Source: Pseudomonas sp. CCC3.1 (GTDB lineage Bacteria; Pseudomonadota; Gammaproteobacteria; Pseudomonadales; Pseudomonadaceae). From it: DNA of 64,000 nucleotides. Below, piece after piece: positions 33,393 to 42,307 of the stretch. Position 1 is the first letter of the stretch. Every line of letters starts with the position of its first letter. The notes under the pieces are model-generated. The model saw nothing but the letters and a program-made list of their open reading frames with translations. It had not been told where the DNA came from and searched no databases. The DNA lies in assembly GCF_034347405.1 (NCBI RefSeq), contig NZ_CP133778.1, positions 434,001-498,000 of the forward strand, given 5' to 3'. A program made the translations under genes and the position numbers.

Positions 33393-34059
33393 TGCGCCGT
33401 TCCAGCACGTACCCCATGCCACGAATGGTGTGCAGCAACTTGTGCTCGAAAGGCCCGTCGAGCTTGGCGCGCAGGCGCTTGATGGCGACTTCGACCACGT
33501 TGGCGTCGCTGTCGAAATTGATGTCCCAAACCATCTCGGCAATCGAGGTCTTCGAGAGAATCTCGCCCTGACGCCGCGCCAGCACGCTGAGCAATGCGAA
33601 CTCTTTGGCAGTCAGGTCCAGGCGACTTCCGGCACGACTGGCTTTGCGGCTGATTAAATCTATCCACAGGTCATCGACGGTCACTTGCACCGGCTCATGA
33701 CCGCCACTGCGACGGGTCAAGGCTTGCAGGCGGGCGACCAGTTCCAGAAACGAAAACGGTTTGCCCAGATAATCGTCGGCGCCTTCGCGCAAGCCTCGAA
33801 TCCGGTCTTCAACCCGCTCGCGGGCGGTCAGCATGATCACCGGCGTTTGCTTGCGTGCGCGCAAGGCCCGCAGCACACCAAAGCCATCCAGGCCGGGCAG
33901 CATCACGTCGAGCACAATGACGGCGTAATCGCTTTCGAGCGCCAGGTGCAAACCTTCGACGCCTTCGCGGGCCACATCCACCGTATACCCTTGCTCCGTC
34001 AGCCCGCGGTGCAGGTAGTCGGCGGTTTTTTCTTCATCTTCAATAATTAGAACGCGCAT
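33385..34059 (-). CDS. OmpR-family response regulator, heavy-metal type
   Basis: This 224-residue regulator has a receiver domain (MRVLIIEDEEKTADYLHRGL start, with the phospho-acceptor Asp in VIVLDVMLPGLDG near residue 51) and a winged-helix DNA-binding domain ending in HTIRGMGYVLERRSV. These match the CusR/CopR group. ATG 34059 is the family start; the longer open frame enters the pump gene. It lies eight bases after the RND pump and overlaps the kinase gene. The direct repeat upstream of the operon at 38392-38407 is its probable target. Confidence 0.92.
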   Translation of the reverse strand: MRVLIIEDEEKTADYLHRGLTEQGYTVDVAREGVEGLHLALESDYAVIVLDVMLPGLDGFGVLRALRARKQTPVIMLTARERVEDRIRGLREGADDYLGKPFSFLELVARLQALTRRSGGHEPVQVTVDDLWIDLISRKASRAGSRLDLTAKEFALLSVLARRQGEILSKTSIAEMVWDINFDSDANVVEVAIKRLRAKLDGPFEHKLLHTIRGMGYVLERRSV

Positions 34060-34067
34060 AACCCGCC

Positions 34068-37000
34068 TCAGTGATCCGCCGCCAGTGAACGGGCAGGTTG
34101 GGATCGATGGAACAATCGTTCGAGCCACAAGTATATGACGGGCGTGGTAAACAGCGTCAGCGCCTGGCTCACCAGCAAGCCGCCGACCACGGCAATCCCC
34201 AGTGGCTGGCGCAGTTCGGCGCCGGTGCCGTAGCCGAGCATCAGCGGCAGAGCGCCGAGCAAGGCGGCGAGGGTGGTCATGATGATCGGCCGGAAACGCG
34301 TAAGGCAGGCTTCATAAATCGCCTCTTCGGGGCTCAGGCCGCGGGTGCGCTGGGCGTCGAGCGCGAAGTCGATCATCAGAATGCCATTTTTCTTGACGAT
34401 CCCTATCAGCAGCACCAGCCCGATCAGGGCCATGATCGAGAAGTCCTGGCCACATATCCACAGCATCAACAGCGCCCCCAGACCCGCCGAAGGCAAGGTC
34501 GAGATGATCGTCAGCGGGTGCACAAAGCTTTCGTACAGCACCCCCAGAATGATGTACACCGCCACCAGCGCCGCCAGAATCAGCCACGGCTGGCTGGCCA
34601 GCGAGCTTTGGAAGGCTTGTGCGGCACCCTGGAAGTTGCCGCTGATGGTGCTCGGCATGCCGATTTCATTCTTCGCCTGATTGAGCATCAGCACCGCATC
34701 GCCCAAGGCCACGCCGGGGGCCAGGTTGAATGACAGGTTGGCGGCCGGAAACATCCCGTCATGGCTGATCGACAACGGGCCGCTGGTGGGGGCATCGACC
34801 TTGGCCACGGCTGACAGCGGCACCATCTCGCCCGTCAACGGAGAGCGCAGGTAGAAGTAGTTCAGGCTTTCGGCCTTGCCGCGCTGCTGGGTGTCGACCT
34901 CGAGAATCACGTTGTACTGGTTGATTTCGGTCTGGAACTCATTGATCTGGCGCTGACCGAAGGCGTCGTACAGCGCTTCGTCGACGTCAGTGGCGGTCAG
35001 GCCAAAGCGTGCCGCAGCTTTGCGATCGATGTTGATGTGGGTGATGCTGCCGCCCAGTTGCAAGTCGTTGGACAGGTCGCGGAAGGCCGGGTTGGCGCGC
35101 AGTTTTTCAGTCAGGCGCTGGGTCCAGGTCGTGAGCGTCGGCCCGTCGTTACTCTTGAGCACGTACTGATACTGGCTGCGGCTTGGCCCGGAGCTCAAGT
35201 TGATGTCTTGCCCCGCGCGCAGGTACAGCACGATGCCCGGCACCTTGGCCAGTTGCGGGCGGATCCGGTCGATAAATTCGCTGGCCGACACATCACGATC
35301 CCCCCGGTCCTTGAGGGCAATCCAGAAGCGTCCGTTGGCGATGGTCTGGTTGCTGCCGGTGACGCCCACCGAGTGCGAAAAGGCCTGCACGGCCGGGTCA
35401 TCGCTGACGATTTTGGCCAGCGCCAAGTGTTTTTGCGTCATGTCCGCGAATGAAATATCAGAGGCCGCCTCGGTGGTGCCCAGCACAAAGCCGGTGTCTT
35501 GCACCGGGAAGAACCCCTTGGGGATCAGCACATAGCCGGCAATGGCCATGGCCAGCGTTACGCCGAAGATCCCCAGCATCAGGCGTTGGTGGGCCAAGGC
35601 ACGCTTCAAGCCTTTTTCGTACAGCGCCAGCAAGCGCTCGCCAAAGCCGGGTTTGGCGTCGGCGTGATGCACGGGCGAGCGCATGAACAGCGCGGCCAGG
35701 GTGGGCGCGAGGGTCAGCGACACCAACACCGAAATCACGATGGTCGAGGTCGCCGTCAGGGCGAACTCTTTAAACAGCCGTCCGACCACGCCGCCCATAA
35801 ACAGCAGCGGGATAAAGGCCGCCACCAGCGAGAAGCTGATCGAGACCACGGTAAAGCCAATCTCGCTGGAGCCCTTGATCGCCGCATCGCGCATGCTTTC
35901 GCCGGCTTCGAGATGGCGATGGATGTTCTCCACCACCACAATCGCATCGTCGACCACAAACCCCACGGCCACCACAATCGCCACCAGCGTCAGGTTATTC
36001 AGACTGAACCCGAGCACGTACATCAGGGCGAAACTGGCGATTAGCGACACGCCGAGTACCGACGACACAATCAAGGTGGCCGACCATTGGCGCAAGAACA
36101 GCGCCATCACTGCGACCACCAGCAGCACCGCGATCAGCAGGGTGATTTCCACTTCATGCAAGGAGGCGCGAATGGTTTTGGTCCGATCGCTCAGCACCGT
36201 GACCTCAACCGAGGCTGGAAGCATGGCTTGCAAGCCGGGCAGGGCGGCTTGAATCCGGTCCACGGTGTCTACGATGTTGGCCCCCGGCTGGCGTGAAATC
36301 ACCAGGTTGAGCCCCGGCTGGTGCCCGGACCAGGCTTGCACGTAGTCGTTCTCGGAACCGTTGATCACCCGCGCCACATCGCGTAGCTGCACCGGCGCGC
36401 CGTCCTTGTACGAGACGATCAACTGCCCGTACTCCTCGGCATTGAACAACTGGTCGTTGGTCGACAGCGTGGAAATGCTCGACGGCCCGTACAGCGCGCC
36501 CTTGGCTAGGTTGAGGCTGGTTTGTTGCAGGGCCAGGCGAATGTCGGCCAGGGTCAAACCGATGGCGGCCAGCTTGTCGGCTGAGGCTTGTACCCGAATT
36601 GCCGGACGTTGCTGGCCGGTGATGTTGATCAGGCCCACGCCGTCGATCTGGCTGATTTGCCGGGCGAGCAAGGTTTCGACGTAATCACTGAGTTCGGTGC
36701 CGGGCATCTGCAACGAACTGATGCTCAGAATCAGCACCGGGCTGTCAGCCGGGTTGACCTTCTTCCAGGTCGGCAGCGTCGGCATGTCCTTGGGCAGTTT
36801 GCCGGACGCGGTGTTGATCGCGGCCTGCACTTCTTGCGCGGCGGTATCGATGCTTTTATCGAGGGTAAATTGCAGGGTCAGCGTGGTCGAACCCAGCGCA
36901 CTGCTGGACGTCATCTGCGTCATGCCGGGAATGGCGCTGAACTGCACCTCCAGCGGCGTTGCGACCGACGACGCCATGGTGTCCGGGCTGGCGCCGGGCA

Positions 37001-37163
37001 GTTGCGCCGAGACCTGAATGGTCGGGAACTCGGCCTCGGGCAGCGGGGCGACCGGCAAGCGCGGAAAGGCAATCAGCCCCAGCAACACCAGGGCAAACGT
37101 CAGCAGGATCGTGGCAACCGGATGGTCAACGCACCAGGCTGAAAGTGAACGGCTACGGGTCAT
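34068..37163 (-). CDS. RND efflux pump, inner-membrane transporter
   Basis: This 1031-residue protein is an RND-family proton-driven exporter of the MdtB/MdtC/MuxB (hydrophobe/amphiphile) type. Twelve transmembrane helices with two large periplasmic loops are evident. The fourth-helix segment VGFVVDDAIVVVENIHRHLEAG carries the paired Asp residues needed for proton coupling, and the N-terminal FPRLPVAPLPEAEFPTIQV motif is typical. It overlaps the adaptor gene (ATGA). No outer-membrane channel is encoded in this operon, so it must borrow a TolC/OprM-type partner. The substrate is not predictable; the two-component genes suggest a drug or metal stimulus. Confidence 0.94.
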   Translation of the reverse strand: MTRSRSLSAWCVDHPVATILLTFALVLLGLIAFPRLPVAPLPEAEFPTIQVSAQLPGASPDTMASSVATPLEVQFSAIPGMTQMTSSSALGSTTLTLQFTLDKSIDTAAQEVQAAINTASGKLPKDMPTLPTWKKVNPADSPVLILSISSLQMPGTELSDYVETLLARQISQIDGVGLINITGQQRPAIRVQASADKLAAIGLTLADIRLALQQTSLNLAKGALYGPSSISTLSTNDQLFNAEEYGQLIVSYKDGAPVQLRDVARVINGSENDYVQAWSGHQPGLNLVISRQPGANIVDTVDRIQAALPGLQAMLPASVEVTVLSDRTKTIRASLHEVEITLLIAVLLVVAVMALFLRQWSATLIVSSVLGVSLIASFALMYVLGFSLNNLTLVAIVVAVGFVVDDAIVVVENIHRHLEAGESMRDAAIKGSSEIGFTVVSISFSLVAAFIPLLFMGGVVGRLFKEFALTATSTIVISVLVSLTLAPTLAALFMRSPVHHADAKPGFGERLLALYEKGLKRALAHQRLMLGIFGVTLAMAIAGYVLIPKGFFPVQDTGFVLGTTEAASDISFADMTQKHLALAKIVSDDPAVQAFSHSVGVTGSNQTIANGRFWIALKDRGDRDVSASEFIDRIRPQLAKVPGIVLYLRAGQDINLSSGPSRSQYQYVLKSNDGPTLTTWTQRLTEKLRANPAFRDLSNDLQLGGSITHINIDRKAAARFGLTATDVDEALYDAFGQRQINEFQTEINQYNVILEVDTQQRGKAESLNYFYLRSPLTGEMVPLSAVAKVDAPTSGPLSISHDGMFPAANLSFNLAPGVALGDAVLMLNQAKNEIGMPSTISGNFQGAAQAFQSSLASQPWLILAALVAVYIILGVLYESFVHPLTIISTLPSAGLGALLMLWICGQDFSIMALIGLVLLIGIVKKNGILMIDFALDAQRTRGLSPEEAIYEACLTRFRPIIMTTLAALLGALPLMLGYGTGAELRQPLGIAVVGGLLVSQALTLFTTPVIYLWLERLFHRSQPARSLAADH

Positions 37164-38323
37164 GGTTGCACCGGTTTGACGCTGTCCGCGTTAGCCAGAT
37201 CTGGCTCGCTCAAGGTTTCAATCCGTGAGCCGGGTTTAAGCCGCGATTGACCATCGCTGACCAACGTATCGCCCACATTCACGCCACTGACGATACTCAG
37301 CTCGGTGTCCTGATAGACCACCTGCACGGGCACCGTTTCGACCGTATCCCCTTTGACTCGGTACACGAAATGATTGTCCAGCCCGCGCTGCACCACTTGC
37401 GGCGGTACGACCAGCGCGCGTTGATCGAGCCCGGTCTGAATTTCGACATTCACCAGTTGCCCCGGCCACAGCGTGTGTGTGGGGTTGTCGAACTGGGCTT
37501 TGACCTTGATCGTGCCGGTGGTGGCGGACACCTGGTTATCAATCAGGCTCAAGCGGCCTTCGCCCAGCGGCGTGGCGCTGTGATCGGCGTCACCCAAAAA
37601 GGCTTTGACCCGCGCCGGGTCTTTGGCGTCGAGCAATTCGTGCAGGGTTGGCAACCATTGCTGAGGCAGTGAAAACTCAACGGCAATCGGGTCGAGCTGG
37701 GTCACGGAAAACAGCCCTTGGGTATCGCTGACCCGCAGGAAATTACCCGGATCGACCGCGCGAATCCCCACGCGGCCCGTCACCGGGGAGTGAATCTGCG
37801 TGTATGACAACTGCACCTGGGCGGCGTCAATGGCCGCCTGATTGCCCTGCGCGGTCGCTTTTAGTTGATTAACCAGCGCTTGCTGTTGATCGAGTGTTTG
37901 CTTGGAGACACCGTTGTCGACGCTGAGCAACTGGTAACGCTTGAGATCGATCAGTGCGACTTGCAACTGCGCCTGACTTTGCCCCAGTTGCGCTTTGGCC
38001 TGATCGAGGCTGGCTTTGATCGAGCGATCATCCAGAGTCGCCAGCAGATCACCGGCCTTGACGGTCTGACCTTCCTTGACCAGCAACTGAGTGAGGATGC
38101 CGTCGATCTGCGGGCGAATCATCACACTGTGCAGCGACAACACGGCGCCGATCCCGCTGACATAGCGCGGCACATCGTGTTGCACCACTTGAATGACGCG
38201 TACCGGGACCGCCGTGCCCGCGACAGGTTTATTCGCGGCGGGGCGTTTGAACTGCCATATAGCGGCGCCTATCAGGACTACAACCAACGTGCCCACTACT
38301 ATTTTTTTAGCTTGAATGCGCAT
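37160..38323 (-). CDS. RND efflux periplasmic adaptor (membrane fusion protein)
   Basis: This 387-residue adaptor joins the RND pump to an outer-membrane channel. An N-terminal helix (IVVGTLVVVLIGAAIWQF) anchors it. Next come the lipoyl half-motif (RPQIDGILTQLLVKEGQTVKAGDLLATLDD), an alpha-hairpin (about residues 95-160) and the second half-motif with SPVTGRVGIRAVDPGNFLR. These match the MdtA group. ATG 38323 (MRIQAKKIVVG) is chosen over a longer frame from 38389, whose upstream part contains the promoter. It is the first gene of the efflux operon. Confidence 0.92.
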   Translation of the reverse strand: MRIQAKKIVVGTLVVVLIGAAIWQFKRPAANKPVAGTAVPVRVIQVVQHDVPRYVSGIGAVLSLHSVMIRPQIDGILTQLLVKEGQTVKAGDLLATLDDRSIKASLDQAKAQLGQSQAQLQVALIDLKRYQLLSVDNGVSKQTLDQQQALVNQLKATAQGNQAAIDAAQVQLSYTQIHSPVTGRVGIRAVDPGNFLRVSDTQGLFSVTQLDPIAVEFSLPQQWLPTLHELLDAKDPARVKAFLGDADHSATPLGEGRLSLIDNQVSATTGTIKVKAQFDNPTHTLWPGQLVNVEIQTGLDQRALVVPPQVVQRGLDNHFVYRVKGDTVETVPVQVVYQDTELSIVSGVNVGDTLVSDGQSRLKPGSRIETLSEPDLANADSVKPVQP

Positions 38324-38362
38324 GCCGTAAAGACGCCGTGTGCGTGGAAAAGGGATGTGAGG

Positions 38363-38407
38363 GTTATAGCGTTTCAACCCGGTCAGCAAGGTGACAGCAA
38401 ACTGACA
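38363..38407 (-). promoter_or_regulatory. efflux operon promoter with tandem regulator site
   Basis: On the plus strand TGACA at 38392-38396 repeats at 38403-38407, an 11-base period typical of OmpR-family regulators. On the minus strand a TATAAC -10 box lies at 38368-38363 with a poor -35, so the repeat sits at about -36 to -51. This is where an activator such as the operon's own regulator would bind. Confidence 0.5.
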
Positions 38408-38516
38408 TTACGGACAGGCGGGTAAAAATAGTGTCAACGGCGTCAAGAAAACTGGGCCTGCGTCGATAGCCTTTAGAGGAAAGGCTGAAGCGTTTCCGTT
38501 GAGCGGGGTGGGCACT

Positions 38517-38846
38517 ATGAAGAGCTGGGCGCTGGGTTTTGCGGCTTTCACGATTTCTCTGTTCTCTAATGAGGTGAACGCGCAATCGATGACGAGTGGC
38601 GGCGTGATTCACTTTCGCGGTGCAATTACTGAGCCGTCTTACGAAATAATGCCGGCCAATGCCGTGAATTTCGGGCAGGCAACAAAACTGATCGCCGTGG
38701 CCCCCGGCGTGGTCATTGCCGTGAACATGGCCTTGCCGGGTTCCCGTGGCAGCGAGCCGCTGATTGACACCTCCTTTGAAGCGCTGAAAACCAGTGCCGA
38801 CCCGTCTGGCGGCAAAAGAGGCGTATTGACTATTTCCTACCGGTGA
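38517..38846 (+). CDS. orphan fimbrial-like secreted protein
   Basis: This 109-residue protein has a signal peptide (MKSWALGFAAFTISLFSNEVNA) followed by GGVIHFRGAITEPSYEI, which resembles the start of type 1 fimbrial (FimA/usher-type) subunits. The usual Cys after the EPS motif is Tyr here, and no Cys remains in the mature part. The last residues (GVLTISYR) resemble the C-terminal beta strand of pilins. No chaperone or usher is nearby. It may be an orphan, degenerate or repurposed pilin. ATG 38517 lies divergently from the efflux operon, with their promoters in the 190-base gap. Confidence 0.6.
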   Translation: MKSWALGFAAFTISLFSNEVNAQSMTSGGVIHFRGAITEPSYEIMPANAVNFGQATKLIAVAPGVVIAVNMALPGSRGSEPLIDTSFEALKTSADPSGGKRGVLTISYR

Positions 38847-38872
38847 GTGCTCCGCGGGGTAGATCGGGCAGG

Positions 38873-38878
38873 TATACT
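38873..38878 (+). promoter_or_regulatory. -10 box for the small basic protein gene
   Basis: TATACT stands 52 bases before the ATG at 38930. No clear -35 box is seen at 16-18 bases. Confidence 0.4.
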
Positions 38879-38929
38879 GCGCCGTCTTGCGCCAACTGGC
38901 CTGATCCTGACCCGTAATCCGGAGCTTTC

Positions 38930-39181
38930 ATGACTACTCCTACACAACCGACTGCTCCCGATGCCGTGAGCGCTGAACAGGCTGAACACGAAGCCGCTGT
39001 GAACACCCCGCAAAAGCCGGTGATTCCAGCGTTCAGCTTCCCGTTCAAGCCTTCTGAGTTTGCCAAAGCCAAGGCCAACACCGAAGGGCAGACCCATTAC
39101 AAAAAGGGCGAAGGCCACGGCCACCGCAAAACCCCAGGCGCAGCCCCTGCTGGCACGCGTCGCTCGATGGGTAAACGCTGA
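38930..39181 (+). CDS. small Pro/Ala-rich basic protein, unknown function
   Basis: This 83-residue protein is rich in Pro, Ala, Lys and Gly. The N-terminal third is acidic and threonine-rich (MTTPTQPTAPDAVSAEQAEH). The middle holds FSFPFKPSEFAKAKANTEG, and the C-terminus is basic and Gly-rich (KKGEGHGHRKTPG, then GTRRSMGKR). No signal peptide or membrane helix is present, so it is probably cytoplasmic and perhaps binds nucleic acid. GGAG precedes the ATG. I recall similar hypothetical proteins in Pseudomonas but no function. Confidence 0.6.
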   Translation: MTTPTQPTAPDAVSAEQAEHEAAVNTPQKPVIPAFSFPFKPSEFAKAKANTEGQTHYKKGEGHGHRKTPGAAPAGTRRSMGKR

Positions 39182-39283
39182 TTTAATGCCTCGAAAAGTG
39201 GCGCAATGCCACTATTGTTTGTTTGGGCTGAATTAATCTCATTTGATATGCGCTAGATCAGTGTTTGGTTAATGGGGAGGCTT

Positions 39284-39307
39284 AGAGTCGACGGCCCTGC
39301 CGACTCT
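39284..39307. other. small hairpin upstream of the chemoreceptor gene
   Basis: AGAGTCG and CGACTCT form a 7-bp stem around a 10-base G+C-rich loop, 28 bases before the chemoreceptor ATG. There is no T-run. It could be a leader hairpin or a weak terminator of the preceding small gene. Confidence 0.35.
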
Positions 39308-39334
39308 TCCTCCTCATAACCCGAGCGCGCTGTC

Positions 39335-40921
39335 ATGAAAATCAATCTACCGATTACCGGCCGAGCCGTTGATTTCGCACCCGACGCCAATATTCTTTCC
39401 ACCACTGACCTGAACAGTGCCATCACCTACGCCAACCCCGACTTCATCAAGGTCAGCGGCTATTCGTTGAGCGAACTGCTGGGCAACCCGCATAACCTGC
39501 TGCGTCACCCCGACATGCCGTCAGCGGCGTTCAGCCATATGTGGCAAACGCTCAAGGCCGGGCATTCGTGGATGGGGATGGTGAAAAACCGCTGCAAAAA
39601 TGGCGACCACTATTGGGTCAGCGCCTACGTCACACCGGTGATGAAAAACGGTGAAATTGTCGAGTATCAATCGGTACGCACCCGTCCAACGCCTGAGCGG
39701 GTGGACAAGGCCGAGGCGGCCTACGCGCAACTGCGTTCAGGGCGCGCGTCGTTGTGGCAGCGTTTGGCGGGCGCGGGGTTGGTGTGCAAGCTGGCGCTGT
39801 TTGTGAGTGCCGTATTTGCTGCTGCGACAGCCGTTGGCACAGCCTTGCTGCCGCACATCGACTGGCCGGCCGGGGTGATGATCTGGTTATTGGGCAGCCT
39901 GTTGAGTTCGGCTGCGATTGCCTGGCTGCTGCGCCCGCTGAATGCCTTGACGCGCCGCGCGCAAGACGTGGGGCACAACCCATTGAGCCAGCATATTTAC
40001 ACCGGGCGGCGTGACGAGATCGGTCAGATCGAATTCGCCCTGCACATGCTCCAGGCTCAGACCGGCGCGGTGGTCGGGCGCATCGGCGATGCTTCACAGC
40101 GTTTGGCCGGGCATGCCAGTGAGCTGGTGCAACACTTGGAGAGCAGCCACGCCAGCACCTTGCACCAGCAACTCGAAACCGATCAGGTGGCCACGGCCAT
40201 CCATGAAATGAGCACCAGCGTGGCGCAAGTGGCGAGCAATGCCCAGCAAGCTTCGCAAGCGGCCGACCGGGTCGAAAATGAAACCCGCGAGGGCCATGAA
40301 CTGGTGATGCTCAGTCGCAGTTCGGTGCAGCATCTGGCCACCGAATTGGCGCGGGCAACTGATGTGATTCATCACCTGGAAGGGCACAGCAGCGATATTT
40401 CATCGGTGCTGGAAGTGATCCGCAGCATTGCCGAGCAAACCAACCTGCTGGCCCTGAATGCCGCCATCGAGGCGGCTCGGGCGGGCGATCAAGGGCGTGG
40501 CTTTGCCGTGGTTGCCGATGAAGTGCGGGGGCTGGCGCAACGCACTCAGCAGTCCACCAACGAAATTCAACAGATGATCCACACCCTGCAAGACGGCGCG
40601 CGGGCCGCGGTGCAGGTGATGCAGCAAAGCAGCCAGCATGCTGAAAACAGCGTCAGCCAAACGCAGCTGGCGAGCAGCGCGCTGGGTGAAATCAGCCAGC
40701 AAGTGAAAAAAATCACCGAAATGAGCCTGCAAATCGCCTCAGCGGTGGAAGAGCAAAGCGTGGTCAGTGAAGACATCAATCGCAACATCGCCAGTATTCG
40801 CAGTGCCGGGGATGTCACCGTGCGTGCCGGGCAGCAAAGTCATCGCAATTCTGGCGATGTGGCTGACCTGGCGGCGAGCTTGCGCTCGCTGGCGCAAGAG
40901 TTCTGGCAGACCCGTCACTGA
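39335..40921 (+). CDS. PAS-containing methyl-accepting chemotaxis protein (Aer-like)
   Basis: This 528-residue receptor resembles Aer, the energy-taxis sensor. An N-terminal PAS domain (residues about 20-120, with ITYANPDFIKVSGYSLSELLG and NGDHYWVSAYVTPV) probably binds FAD. Two membrane helices lie around residues 145-200, a HAMP-like region follows, and the C-terminal signalling hairpin carries the conserved tip IAEQTNLLALNAAIEAARAGDQGRGFAVVADEVR (here described in part). No periplasmic domain is present, which fits an internal redox sensor. It is convergent with the GNAT/CheV pair, a likely functional grouping in chemotaxis. Confidence 0.92.
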   Translation: MKINLPITGRAVDFAPDANILSTTDLNSAITYANPDFIKVSGYSLSELLGNPHNLLRHPDMPSAAFSHMWQTLKAGHSWMGMVKNRCKNGDHYWVSAYVTPVMKNGEIVEYQSVRTRPTPERVDKAEAAYAQLRSGRASLWQRLAGAGLVCKLALFVSAVFAAATAVGTALLPHIDWPAGVMIWLLGSLLSSAAIAWLLRPLNALTRRAQDVGHNPLSQHIYTGRRDEIGQIEFALHMLQAQTGAVVGRIGDASQRLAGHASELVQHLESSHASTLHQQLETDQVATAIHEMSTSVAQVASNAQQASQAADRVENETREGHELVMLSRSSVQHLATELARATDVIHHLEGHSSDISSVLEVIRSIAEQTNLLALNAAIEAARAGDQGRGFAVVADEVRGLAQRTQQSTNEIQQMIHTLQDGARAAVQVMQQSSQHAENSVSQTQLASSALGEISQQVKKITEMSLQIASAVEEQSVVSEDINRNIASIRSAGDVTVRAGQQSHRNSGDVADLAASLRSLAQEFWQTRH

Positions 40922-40925
40922 CGGT

Positions 40926-41402
40926 TTACAGGGCTTCGCGGCGGATCAACTGCATGCCGTGTCGCTGGTAAAAACGACGGGCAGGGTGATTGTGTTCCAT
41001 GACCTTCAGGTCGACGCAGAACTCGCCGCGTTGCTTGAACACGCTGAACACATGGCTGAGCAATGCACCGCCCAAGCCGCGACCTTGCAGACGCGGATGC
41101 ACCACCAAGTCTTTGAGGTAAGCGCTGGTCCAGGCCTGAGCCACGCCCACCACTTCATCGTCGAGCAGGCTGACAAAGCACAATTGCGGGTCATATTCGG
41201 CGTCATGCAGCAGGGCGTGTTGCCAGTCTGGCAGCGATTCAACACTGCCGTGCCCGGTGGCATAACCCTGTTCGAGCAAGGCGTGCACGCGGGGCAACAG
41301 TTGCTCGTTCAGTGGCGTGAGCCGCAGGCCTTTTGGCCACGGCACAGGGGCCAAGGGTTCACGCAGGTCTTTGCGCAACAGCAGGCAATATTCCTCGCTC
41401 AT
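40926..41402 (-). CDS. GNAT-family N-acetyltransferase
   Basis: This 158-residue enzyme transfers an acetyl group from acetyl-CoA to an unknown amine. The acetyl-CoA loop is clear in VVHPRLQGRGLGGALLSHVF (about residues 101-120), and the closing HNHPARRFYQRHGMQ segment is typical of GNAT motif B. ATG 41402 (MSEEYCLLLRKD) is chosen; the longer frame runs into the cheV gene. It lies five bases after cheV and is probably co-transcribed with it. The target may be a small molecule or a protein. Confidence 0.85.
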   Translation of the reverse strand: MSEEYCLLLRKDLREPLAPVPWPKGLRLTPLNEQLLPRVHALLEQGYATGHGSVESLPDWQHALLHDAEYDPQLCFVSLLDDEVVGVAQAWTSAYLKDLVVHPRLQGRGLGGALLSHVFSVFKQRGEFCVDLKVMEHNHPARRFYQRHGMQLIRREAL

Positions 41403-41407
41403 CGGGT

Positions 41408-42307
41408 TCAGTAACCTTGCTCGGTCACGGTGCGTGCGGCGAGGATCAGGCATTGCGTCAACTCAGGCGACGAGAACTTGGTCAAGACCGCATCGGCCCC
41501 GGCCAGACGGGCTTTCTCGCTGTTCATCGCACTGTTGAGCGAGGTGTGCAGCAGCACATACAAATGCGCAAAGTCCGGGGTTTCGCGCACAGTGCGGGTG
41601 AAGGCGTAGCCATCCATCTCTGACATTTCGATGTCTGAGACCAGCACATTGATCTGTTCCGGCGTGCCGTGCAGCTCCAGCAGACGCTCGATGGCCTCCT
41701 TGGCGCTGCGGGCGGTGTGGCAATGCAGGCCGAGATTGCGCAAGGTCAGCACCGATTGCTGCAACGCCACTTGGCTGTCATCGACCACCAGAATCCGGGC
41801 GTTGGTCAGCAGCTTGGCGTCTTCGCGACTGAGGGTTTCAGTGGGCTGTTCAATGCGGGCGGGGGTGATGCCGTGAATCACTTTTTCGATGTCCAGCACC
41901 TGCACCAATGCGCCATCGACTTGAGTCACGCCGGTAATGTACGAACGCTTGCCAGAGCCGTAGGGCGGTGGACGAATATCGGTACTCAGGCAATGCACGA
42001 TCTTGCTCACGGCCTGCACGTGCAGGCCCTGCTTGGAACGGCTGACATCGGTCACGATCAGGCAGCCGCCGTCGGGGTCCAGCAAAGGTTGTTCACCAAT
42101 GGCGCGACTCAGATCGATGACCGACAGCGACGCCCCGCGCAACACAGCAATGCCTTTCACGTGCGGGTGCGACTCGGGCATTTTGGTCAAAGGCGGGCAA
42201 GGAATGATCTCACTGACCTTCAGCAGATTGATTGCCATCAGCTTGCCGCTGCGCAACGTAAACAGCAGCAAAGACATCGAGTCGGCGCGGGCGTGGGTGG
42301 ATGACAT
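41408..42307 (-). CDS. cheV: chemotaxis scaffold protein CheV
   Basis: This 299-residue protein couples chemoreceptors to the CheA kinase and can itself be phosphorylated. The N-terminal half is a CheW domain (LFTLRSGKLMAINLLKVSEI, then VKGIAVLRGASLSVIDL) and the C-terminal half is a receiver domain (NARILVVDDSQVALQQ, phospho-acceptor in VLVSDIEMSEMDG, and LTKFSSPEL with the conserved Lys). ATG 42307 (MSSTHARADSMSLLLF) fits family length; the frame upstream is spurious. The GNAT gene follows closely, and the Aer-like receptor lies opposite. Confidence 0.92.
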   Translation of the reverse strand: MSSTHARADSMSLLLFTLRSGKLMAINLLKVSEIIPCPPLTKMPESHPHVKGIAVLRGASLSVIDLSRAIGEQPLLDPDGGCLIVTDVSRSKQGLHVQAVSKIVHCLSTDIRPPPYGSGKRSYITGVTQVDGALVQVLDIEKVIHGITPARIEQPTETLSREDAKLLTNARILVVDDSQVALQQSVLTLRNLGLHCHTARSAKEAIERLLELHGTPEQINVLVSDIEMSEMDGYAFTRTVRETPDFAHLYVLLHTSLNSAMNSEKARLAGADAVLTKFSSPELTQCLILAARTVTEQGY

